Notes under the pieces: generated by a model
What the model was told of the DNA's origin: nothing
Database searches by the model: none
The model's input: the letters and a program-made list of their open reading frames with translations, nothing else
Assembly: GCA_002479455.1 (NCBI GenBank)
Contig: DLNB01000058.1
Location: 1 to 28,070 of the forward strand
Length of the DNA stretch: 28,070 nucleotides
DNA from: Acetothermia bacterium UBA7521
GTDB lineage: Bacteria; Bipolaricaulota; Bipolaricaulia; Bipolaricaulales; Bipolaricaulaceae
Reading direction: 5' to 3'
Shown here: positions 22,391-28,070 of the stretch, piece by piece
Position numbering within the stretch: the stretch's first letter is position 1
How the letters are laid out: each line of letters begins with the position of its first letter
Translations under genes and position numbers: made by a program

Positions 22391-24166
22391 TCAACGTCGT
22401 TGGGCTTCGGGGATGGGACCATGCAACAGCTGATCCTCGACCTGGACGTGGTTGAGGTGCTGGTACAGCCCTCCCCGGGCGATCAGCTCGTCGTGCGTTC
22501 CCTGTTCCACGATTCGCCCATCCTGGAGCACGACGATCGTGTCGGCGCTGCGCACGGTGGACAGGCGGTGGGCGATCACGATCGTGGTCCGTCCCTCCAT
22601 CAACCGCTCCAGCGCCTGCTGGATGAGGACCTCGGTCTCCGTGTCCACCGACGAGGTCGCCTCGTCGAGGATGAGGATCGGCGCATCCTTGAGCACCGCG
22701 CGAGCAATGGCCAGCCGCTGTCGTTGCCCACCGGAGAGTTTCACACCCCGCTCGCCGATGAGGGTGTCGTACCCCTGGGGAAGCTGTTGGATGAAGTCGT
22801 GGGCGTTGGCCACCCGGGCCGCCTCGATCATCTGCTGCTCCGTCGCTCCGGGCCGGCCGAACAGGATGTTCTCGCGCACCGTCCCGTGGAACAGGAACAC
22901 CTCCTGGAGGACGATGCTGATCTGGCGGCGCAAGCTGTCCAGGGTCAGGTCACGCAGGTCGTGCCCGTCGAGGGTGATCGCGCCCGCGGTCACGTCGTAG
23001 AACCGAGGGATGAGCATGGACAGGGTCGTCTTCCCCACGCCGGTCGGGCCGACGAGGGCGGCGACGGAGCCGGGGGGGATGTCGAGGTGGATGCCTTCGA
23101 GCACCATGTCCCCCACGCTGTAGCGGAAGCTCACACCTTCGAACCGGATTGCCCCCGTCACCCGGCCCGGAAGGTCGATTGCGCCAGGTCGCTCGGCCAC
23201 ATCCGGCGCCTGCTCCAAGAGCTCGCCGATCCGCTCTGCCCCTGCCATGGCCTGCTGGATGCTCTCCCAAACGTCACTCAACGCCCGTACCGGCTGGTAG
23301 AGGAGCTCCAGGTACAGGAAGTACGCGACGAGATCGGCGATGGGCAGAGCCTTATCCAGCACCAACCTTCCGCCGAAGTAGATGAGGAGGATCGTTCCCA
23401 TCGAGGCGGCGAACTCGACCGACGGCCGGAACACGGCCATCAGCCGCAGGGCGCGCAAGAGGGAGTCGCGGTAGCGGACGATGCGGCTCCAGATACGGCC
23501 CGCCTCGGTGTCCTCCCGCGTGAACGCCTGGATTTCGCGGATGCCGGAGAGGTTGTCGTTGAGGGCGGCGTTGAGTTCCCCCAGCTCGACCTGGCGCTGT
23601 CGGAACGCTGGCCGCACATAGCGGGCGAACCCACGCATCGCCAACACGATGAACGGGATGGGGATCATCGAGAGGAGGGCGAGCTGCCAGCTCATGCGAA
23701 CGAGCACCGCCGTGACGCCAGCGAGCATCAGCACGTTGACGAGTACATCGGGGATGGCGTGGGCGACGAGGTGTTCGAGGAGGTCGGAGTCGTTGACCGT
23801 GCGCGACATGAGCTGCCCCGTCTGCTTGTCCTCGTAGAAGCGCAGCGACAGCCGCTGCAGGTGGCGATAGACGTCGTGCCGGACGTCGGCCACGACGTGC
23901 CACCCGGCGACGTGGGCCGCGTAGGAGCGCACGAACTGCATCACCGACCGCAGCGCGTACACCACGAGGGCGAGCAGCGCCAGCTGGGCTATCAAGCGGA
24001 GCGCGTCTGGGCCGGCCTCAGGATCCGTGACCGTGGCGACCATCGTACGGATGAGCCACGGGGCGACGAGCTGGATGCCGACGAGAGCCAGCATGCTCAT
24101 CACCGTCAGCGCGAGGGCGAGCTTGTACCGCTTGGCGTAGCGAAAGATCGATTTCAGGGATCGCAC
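22391..24166 (-). CDS. ABC exporter, fused permease-ATPase
   Basis: A 591-residue half-transporter of the MsbA/LmrA type. The N-terminal 310 residues contain six membrane helices; the nucleotide-binding domain follows with Walker A GPTGVGKT (373-380), Q-loop VLQEVFLFHGTVRENILFG, signature LSGGQ (477-481), Walker B ILILDE (497-502) and the switch histidine in IAHRLSTV (His533). All catalytic residues are present, so a homodimer could be active. Expected substrates are lipids, drugs or peptides. GTG start after GAAGGAG. It is followed by an MFS transporter on the same strand, perhaps one operon, and a TACAAT -10 box lies upstream. Confidence 0.93.
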   Translation of the reverse strand: MRSLKSIFRYAKRYKLALALTVMSMLALVGIQLVAPWLIRTMVATVTDPEAGPDALRLIAQLALLALVVYALRSVMQFVRSYAAHVAGWHVVADVRHDVYRHLQRLSLRFYEDKQTGQLMSRTVNDSDLLEHLVAHAIPDVLVNVLMLAGVTAVLVRMSWQLALLSMIPIPFIVLAMRGFARYVRPAFRQRQVELGELNAALNDNLSGIREIQAFTREDTEAGRIWSRIVRYRDSLLRALRLMAVFRPSVEFAASMGTILLIYFGGRLVLDKALPIADLVAYFLYLELLYQPVRALSDVWESIQQAMAGAERIGELLEQAPDVAERPGAIDLPGRVTGAIRFEGVSFRYSVGDMVLEGIHLDIPPGSVAALVGPTGVGKTTLSMLIPRFYDVTAGAITLDGHDLRDLTLDSLRRQISIVLQEVFLFHGTVRENILFGRPGATEQQMIEAARVANAHDFIQQLPQGYDTLIGERGVKLSGGQRQRLAIARAVLKDAPILILDEATSSVDTETEVLIQQALERLMEGRTTIVIAHRLSTVRSADTIVVLQDGRIVEQGTHDELIARGGLYQHLNHVQVEDQLLHGPIPEAQRR

Positions 24167-24195
24167 AGCGCTCCTTCAGCCCGCGAGGGCGGGGA

Positions 24196-24201
24196 ATTGT
24201 A
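24196..24201 (-). promoter_or_regulatory. Predicted -10 box for the ABC exporter operon
   Basis: TACAAT on the minus strand, 29 bases upstream of the GTG start. The leader contains a small CCCGC/GCGGG hairpin and GAAGGAG. No clear -35. Confidence 0.45.
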
Positions 24202-24366
24202 GCGCAGCGCGGTCTGTCCCTCTCGTCTCACGGGCCCGGTAGATGGCCAGCCGCGCAGAAAAGGAGACGGAGGACGGGAGATGAGCTAAGCTCCATTGCA
24301 GAGCAGATAGGGGCATTCGTGGGCCAGGGTACGACCGCCTCGGTAGGGGCGACCCAGGAGGTTGAG

Positions 24367-25047
24367 ATGAAACCAAAGACGTTCGAGACCGATACGATCG
24401 GGGCATCGGAAGGCGATCTCCAGATCACGTTCCTTGGCCACGGGTCGCTCCTGTTCGCGTTCCGCGAGAGATGGATCTACGTGGACCCGTTCAGCCGCGT
24501 CGCCGACTACGCGGTGCTCCCGAAGGCGGAGCTTGTCCTGATCACCCACGACCACCGCGATCACCTCGATCCGGATGCCCTGGGACACATCCGGACCTAT
24601 GCGACGGCGATCGTCTGCCCCGAGCGTTGCAGGGAGAAGGTCCCGGGCGGGATCCTCATGCGCAACGGAGAACGTCGCGTCGTCCACGGCCTGACGATCG
24701 AGGCGATCCCCGCGTACAACATCGTCCACACGAGGGAGGGCGGCGAGCCGTTCCACCCCCGCGGTCATGGCAATGGCTACATAGTCGCCTTCGGAGATCT
24801 TCGCGTGGTTGTGGCGGGCGATACCGAGAACACGCCGGAGCTGAAAGCCCTTCGGGATATCGATGTGGCGTTCCTGCCGATGAACCTCCCCTACACGATG
24901 ACCCCGGAGATGGTGGCCGAGGTCGCCGTCGCGATAAGGCCGCGCATCCTCTACCCCTACCACTACGGGACCAGTGATACGTCCCGTCTGGTGGAGTTGC
25001 TCAAGGCTTACCCCGAGATCGAGGTGCGGATCCGGAGGCTGGCCTGA
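24367..25047 (+). CDS. MBL-fold metal-dependent hydrolase (UlaG-like)
   Basis: A 226-residue metallo-beta-lactamase-fold protein. ATG follows AGGAGG by five bases. ITFLGHGSLLFAF and IYVDPF begin the fold; the metal motif THDHRDHLDPD (60-70) gives His61, His63, Asp65 and His66; VVVAGDTENTPEL supplies the bridging Asp, and ILYPYHYG the final His. The arrangement matches the COG2220 UlaG/L-ascorbate-6-phosphate lactonase-like group, a large set whose substrates vary and are mostly unknown. Divergent from the ABC exporter. No sugar genes are adjacent, so the lactonase role is not implied. Confidence 0.9.
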   Translation: MKPKTFETDTIGASEGDLQITFLGHGSLLFAFRERWIYVDPFSRVADYAVLPKAELVLITHDHRDHLDPDALGHIRTYATAIVCPERCREKVPGGILMRNGERRVVHGLTIEAIPAYNIVHTREGGEPFHPRGHGNGYIVAFGDLRVVVAGDTENTPELKALRDIDVAFLPMNLPYTMTPEMVAEVAVAIRPRILYPYHYGTSDTSRLVELLKAYPEIEVRIRRLA

Positions 25048-25118
25048 CCAGTCTGAAGCACGAGAGTGCTGCACGGGCGAGCGTAGCCCGCATCACGTAC
25101 TCCGCGATGCCCTCTCGC

Positions 25119-25124
25119 TACAAT
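25119..25124 (+). promoter_or_regulatory. Predicted -10 box of the cysteine-rich protein gene
   Basis: TACAAT, 20 bases before the ATG, with GAGGTGAT in the leader. The preceding spacer has small inverted repeats (GCATC ... GATGC). Confidence 0.45.
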
Positions 25125-25144
25125 GGCACCGAGGTGATGACCGC

Positions 25145-25744
25145 ATGAAACGGGTGGCTCTGTTGGTGCTTGCAGGTCTTGTGCTGGGCGGGGGGCTGGT
25201 GTGGGGGCAGTGGGTCCAGTCCTGTCCTTCGCCTTCGTGGTGTCCCCCTCCGCCTTGTTGTCCTCCTCCACCGCCTGAGCCTTCGTGCTATGAGGGGTTC
25301 TGGGCTGGGGAGCCGATTGTTGTCGAGGTAGTTGTCCCCACGGGCCGCGGTTGTTGCTGCCCGATTACGCTGAAGATCACGGGTTGGTCGGTGGAGGCCT
25401 TGGGTGGAGGGGTTGTGCACGAGCACACCTATCCCACGCCGGCGAGCGCAACCACCTTGATCTTGTGGCACCAGAAGACGTCCGATGGCATTCAGGTCTC
25501 GCCTGGTTTCTACCTCATCACGGTTAGGACGTCGGATGGAAAGGCTCTTCGATCCTACGTTAGGATTGCGGACAGGTCGTACTGCCGCTCTTCCCTGTGC
25601 ACACGACCTGCCAGGCCGTGTGGTGTTCCCATTTGCGATCCTCACCTCAAGCTCTCTGCGCTACCTGTCATCGGGCCGTGCTGCGACCTCTGCTGCGACC
25701 CGTGTTGTCTCCAACCGTACTACATCATCGGCGGAGGACGGTAG
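25145..25744 (+). CDS. Exported cysteine- and proline-rich protein
   Basis: A 199-residue protein with a signal peptide (ALLVLAGLVLGGGLVWGQ). The mature N-terminus is a Pro/Cys run (WCPPPPCCPPPPPEPSC, about 32-48). The middle (about 50-148) looks like an Ig-like domain of the FlgD/secretion-associated kind: VVVEVVVPTGRGCC, WSVEALGGGVVHEHTY, and GIQVSPGFYLITVRTSDGKALRSYVRI. The C-terminal 50 residues are Cys-rich again with repeated CC pairs (PCCDLCCDPCC). In total 18 cysteines, mostly paired, close to 9 percent. This could be a disulfide-bonded surface protein or a metal-binding one. Not recognised as a known family. Confidence 0.82.
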   Translation: MKRVALLVLAGLVLGGGLVWGQWVQSCPSPSWCPPPPCCPPPPPEPSCYEGFWAGEPIVVEVVVPTGRGCCCPITLKITGWSVEALGGGVVHEHTYPTPASATTLILWHQKTSDGIQVSPGFYLITVRTSDGKALRSYVRIADRSYCRSSLCTRPARPCGVPICDPHLKLSALPVIGPCCDLCCDPCCLQPYYIIGGGR

Positions 25745-25780
25745 GCAGCGGGATCTGGCTTGCTTCGATCGTGCATCGGC

Positions 25781-25809
25781 CCCCGGATCGGGAACGCCCC
25801 GATCCGGGG
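25781..25809. terminator. Strong GC-rich hairpin between convergent genes
   Basis: CCCCGGATCGGG (25781-25792) and CCCGATCCGGGG (25798-25809) form a perfect 12-base stem with a five-base loop, 36 bases after the cysteine-rich gene and before the convergent S66 peptidase gene. It probably terminates the plus-strand gene; no U-tract follows (CCCTTCTCTG). Confidence 0.6.
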
Positions 25810-25913
25810 CCCTTCTCTGCCTAGTACGGCATCGTTGGAGGAGCACAGTCCCACTGGGGAAGTCAGGGCGGGAGAGGGGTTCAGCGGAGTATCCCGCCTT
25901 GCGAAGGTCGGCT

Positions 25914-26951
25914 CTATCCTCTCATCTGAGCGATGTGGCCACTCCCCGCGTCGAAGGAGACGTTCGCGAGTGCGCCGTTGATTAACGTGAGCTGCGGCGG
26001 TCTGTGTCCGATGTCCACATCGTAGAGGACTGTGTACGGAACATTGGCGAGGACTGCCCGCAACGCCTCCTCGTAGGTGAGGCTATCGGCGCCCGAGGGC
26101 ACTGGGCCATTGTTACGGCCGAACATGAGCCCGGAGAGCCCGTCGAACCACCCGTTCAGCCGAAGCCCCCACAGCGCACGGACCAGGGCTGCGGGACCCA
26201 TCTCGGCGTTTTCCAAGTAGAGGATTGCCCTATCCCCTCCAGATTCGCGGACGAAGCGGGGGACATCGCCGTAGGGTGAGCCCGCCAGGTGCAGGATCGT
26301 GTCCAGGCAGCCTCCGATCAGCCGACCGGAGAACTCGACCGGCGCCGTTGCCCCGTCCAGCCGCTTCCACGCAGTGGGTTCAGTGAGGTTGAGTGAAGCG
26401 TCAGGATTGACCCTGAAGTCGTTCCACTCGATCTGATGGTGCGTCGAGGCATGCTGCACAACCGGGGTGGACGGGTCCAAGCTCAGAATCTTCAGTGTCG
26501 AAGTGGTCAGCGGATCGGTCTGGCTCGGTGCGAGATCCATCAGGTTGGGCCCGTGGGCCGTTGCCCAGCCGGAGATCAGGGTCAGCGGGAGTTGAAGTGT
26601 GCTAAGGTCCGAATACCCCAGCAGCCACTTCGGTGGAAGGGAGCGCAGCCTCTCGAAGTCGACGAAGGTGAGCAGTTCGATCGCGAGCTCGCCACCCCAC
26701 GGGGGCAGGATTGCCGCAACCTGGGGGTCCGTGAGGAAGCGCATCAGCTCATGGGCACGTTGGTCCCGCGGTGCGCTCGCGTTCTTGCGCTCTCCGCGGA
26801 GGCATTCCCCTTCTACGATCCGGTACCCGTGCGCACGGAGATTCCTAAGGACGAGCTCCAGTCTGGGAGTCTCGGCAGCAGCCACGCCGGAGGATGGGGC
26901 CGTGACCGCGATGAGATCACCTGGTTCAACGGGCTTCGGAAACCGGATCAT
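25914..26951 (-). CDS. S66-family peptidase, MccF-like
   Basis: A 345-residue serine carboxypeptidase of family S66 (LD-carboxypeptidase/MccF). GDLIAVTAPSSG begins the fold; the catalytic residues are visible as Ser114 in GYSDLSTL, Glu247 in YLENAE and His316 in DIGHRPPQ. The longer middle insert (about 158-198, with EWNDFRVNP) favours the MccF-like branch, which hydrolyses peptide-nucleotide amides such as processed microcin C, over the muropeptide LD-carboxypeptidases; self-immunity, nucleotide-peptide cleavage or peptidoglycan recycling are all possible. Cytoplasmic, no signal peptide. ATG without Shine-Dalgarno sequence, eight bases after a -10 box. Confidence 0.9.
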   Translation of the reverse strand: MIRFPKPVEPGDLIAVTAPSSGVAAAETPRLELVLRNLRAHGYRIVEGECLRGERKNASAPRDQRAHELMRFLTDPQVAAILPPWGGELAIELLTFVDFERLRSLPPKWLLGYSDLSTLQLPLTLISGWATAHGPNLMDLAPSQTDPLTTSTLKILSLDPSTPVVQHASTHHQIEWNDFRVNPDASLNLTEPTAWKRLDGATAPVEFSGRLIGGCLDTILHLAGSPYGDVPRFVRESGGDRAILYLENAEMGPAALVRALWGLRLNGWFDGLSGLMFGRNNGPVPSGADSLTYEEALRAVLANVPYTVLYDVDIGHRPPQLTLINGALANVSFDAGSGHIAQMRG

Positions 26952-26959
26952 CGAGGATC

Positions 26960-26988
26960 ATGCTAGAGATGTCCGACAGCCCGGTCAA
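26960..26988 (-). promoter_or_regulatory. Promoter of the S66 peptidase gene (leaderless type)
   Basis: TTGACC (26983-26988), exactly 17 bases, TAGCAT (26960-26965), then eight bases to the ATG on the minus strand. The predicted start of transcription is at or next to the AUG. Confidence 0.6.
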
Positions 26989-27147
26989 CTCAGAGGCGCT
27001 CCGCTCGACCATGGCCGCGCAAGCGGATCTCCCCGGGCCAGAAGCAAGGAGCACACGCTGCACGCGATCAACGCCACCGTTGTGGGCTCTGGCCGCGTTG
27101 GGGGCTGCAGGACGCCTGATTCCAACAAACAGAGCTGGTCCAGGAGG
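26989..27147. other. Spacer without recognised gene
   Basis: Between the S66 promoter and the promoter of the tiny lysine-rich gene. Frames on both strands give Arg/Pro/Cys-rich products with no family resemblance, no tRNA-like fold and no clear ribosome sites were seen. Confidence 0.4.
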
Positions 27148-27177
27148 TTGCCGCTGTGCCAGGGGGATGTGTATCCT
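27148..27177 (+). promoter_or_regulatory. Predicted promoter of the lysine-rich small protein
   Basis: TTGCCG (27148-27153), 18 bases, TATCCT (27172-27177), about 60 bases before the ATG. Each hexamer matches consensus at 4 of 6 positions. Confidence 0.35.
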
Positions 27178-27239
27178 CCGGTTCTGTGGCTGCCTGAGGC
27201 GATTAGGAAGACGAACTCCCCGCCCGTAGGAGGCTTGAG

Positions 27240-27344
27240 ATGGCGAAGTCGCTGGATACGAGGAAGGACAAGAAAAAACCGCCGCAGAAGACGCTGAAGG
27301 AGAAACGCGCTGCGAAGAAGGAGAAGCGGGAGGGCAAGGTCTGA
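27240..27344 (+). CDS. Tiny lysine-rich protein (34 aa)
   Basis: A 34-residue frame starting MAKSLDTRKDKKKPPQKTLK and ending EKREGKV, with 12 lysines and 4 arginines and no hydrophobic core. The ATG is six bases after AGGAGG, a near-perfect ribosome site. Similar short MAKS-D-KK proteins with KTLKEK and AKKEK tracts occur in many bacteria as uncharacterised conserved ORFs; I recall the pattern but no function. It may bind nucleic acid or ribosomes by charge. It is followed by a palindrome/direct-repeat structure (27346-27419). Confidence 0.75.
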   Translation: MAKSLDTRKDKKKPPQKTLKEKRAAKKEKREGKV

Positions 27345-27345
27345 T

Positions 27346-27419
27346 CTCGGCAAGTGGATCGCCCCCGCTGAGTTGTGGTTCAGAGCGTGCAGCGGGAGTG
27401 CCTCGGCAACGCGTGGATC
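27346..27419. repeat. Palindrome flanked by direct repeats after the lysine-rich gene
   Basis: CCCGCTG (27364-27370) pairs with CAGCGGG (27390-27396). On each side stands the same pair of words, CTCGGCAA then GTGGATC (27346-27360 and 27402-27419, the second copy with three extra bases). It may be a terminator-like or regulatory structure. Confidence 0.45.
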
Positions 27420-27528
27420 TGTAATTGGACAGCGCGCGAGCGGGTGGCTCGGGTGGACGCGGGTGAGTTCTATTGATTGGGGAGGCAGATCGACCACAGG
27501 AAGGAGGCCTGCGCACATCAGGCAACCG

Positions 27529-28070
27529 ATGATCAGACCGCCAAACGATTGTGGGGAAGATCAACTGAGAATCCGTCTGGCTCGGACCAGCGATCGTTCC
27601 GATCTTGTTCGGATGATAGAGGAGTTCCGTGCAACGCTGGCCCAGCTGCGGGGCAGACCGTGTCCAGCAGGCTCTGAGGCGGCGAGCCAGGAGTTGGCCG
27701 AGTACCTTCAGAGAGGCTTCCCCATCTACGTGGCCGAGAGCATGGGTGGGACCATGACGGGGTACCTCGTCTGTCGGGTAGACGGGGGTGTTGTCTGGGC
27801 GGAGTCCCTCTACGTGATGCCCGAGTGGCGGCGGCAGGGAGTGGGCTCGCGGCTGTACGCTTGCGCCGAGAAGTTGGGTCAGGATTTAGGTGGCGACACG
27901 GTGTACAACTGGGTGGATCCGGACAATGACGCGATCATCAGCTTCCTGGCGGCGCGGGGCTATACCGTGCTGAACCTCATCGAGCTGCGCCGTAGCCGCT
28001 CTGGCGAACAAGCTCGGCACAGCATCAGCGTCGGACCTTACAGATTTGGGCTCTACCGGCTTTCGTGCGG
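27529..28070 (+). CDS. GNAT-family acetyltransferase, cut by the window end
   Basis: An open frame running off the window; about 180 residues are visible. It begins MIRPPNDCGEDQLRIRLART, and the GNAT core follows: LRIRLARTSDRSDLVRMIEE (strand 1 and helix 1), FPIYVAESMGGTMTGYLVC, then AESLYVMPEWRRQGVGSRLY with the acetyl-CoA pyrophosphate loop RRQGVGS, and VDPDNDAIISFLAARGYTV. The substrate is unknown. The start is uncertain: ATG 27529 has no close ribosome site; AAGGAGG at 27501-27507 would suit an in-frame ATC at 27517, and an in-frame GTG lies at 27463. Confidence 0.82.
   Translation, partial: MIRPPNDCGEDQLRIRLARTSDRSDLVRMIEEFRATLAQLRGRPCPAGSEAASQELAEYLQRGFPIYVAESMGGTMTGYLVCRVDGGVVWAESLYVMPEWRRQGVGSRLYACAEKLGQDLGGDTVYNWVDPDNDAIISFLAARGYTVLNLIELRRSRSGEQARHSISVGPYRFGLYRLSC

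Noticed and set aside
25055..25124. Possible further REP-like copy before the cysteine-rich gene
   Set aside because: GCGTAGCCCGCATCACG and the small GCATC/GATGC stem resemble family A only loosely; no alignment as good as the three listed copies.

Overview
This window looks like a bacterial chromosome segment with high G+C and compact gene spacing. Signal peptides, Shine-Dalgarno sequences of the AGGAGG type and sigma70-like promoters are all visible. The mix of an Mrp/Mbh-type antiporter operon, NfeD protease, bacterial GH3 protein and many lineage-specific exported proteins would fit an uncultured thermophilic or anaerobic lineage such as Candidatus Bipolaricaulota (Acetothermia). That assignment is an impression from gene content only; there is no rRNA or marker gene in the window to test it.

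Region by region: (1) 13-6726, minus strand: one long, tightly coupled operon for a multisubunit Mrp-type cation/proton antiporter, in transcription order mrpE, mrpF, mrpG, a DUF4040 (MbhD-like) subunit fused to a solute-binding-protein-like domain, a combined MbhE/MnhB subunit, mrpC, two tandem mrpD-type subunits, a 51-residue membrane protein, a small unknown ORF and a winged-helix regulator. (2) 6835-8704: a plus-strand nfeD membrane protease and a convergent two-helix membrane protein. (3) 8705-8962: REP-like inverted repeats. (4) 8963-14498: a defence and DNA-maintenance block, with an AlkZ/YcaQ-type glycosylase divergent from a large type IIG-like restriction-methyltransferase, followed by a Panacea-type toxin-antitoxin pair. 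(5) 14703-18642: exported proteins of unknown role (one with a GerMN domain) and a RibD-like reductase. (6) 18649-19794: a short GH3-family adenylating protein. (7) 19795-20696: repeat-rich spacer and a LiaF-like membrane protein. (8) 20697-24166, minus strand: ABC exporter, MFS transporter and DUF3795 gene. (9) 24367-28070: MBL-fold hydrolase, a cysteine-rich exported protein, an MccF-like S66 peptidase, a tiny lysine-rich protein and a GNAT acetyltransferase cut by the window end.

Two themes stand out. First, the antiporter operon has an unusual architecture: a sensor-like solute-binding domain attached to a core membrane subunit, no long MrpA-type subunit, and two MrpD paralogues that both carry Asp where the family usually has a key Glu. 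Second, at least five genes have a -10 box (three of them with a well-spaced -35) placed 6-8 bases before the start codon, predicting leaderless mRNAs alongside ordinary Shine-Dalgarno genes. Dispersed repeats of two families were also found by eye.
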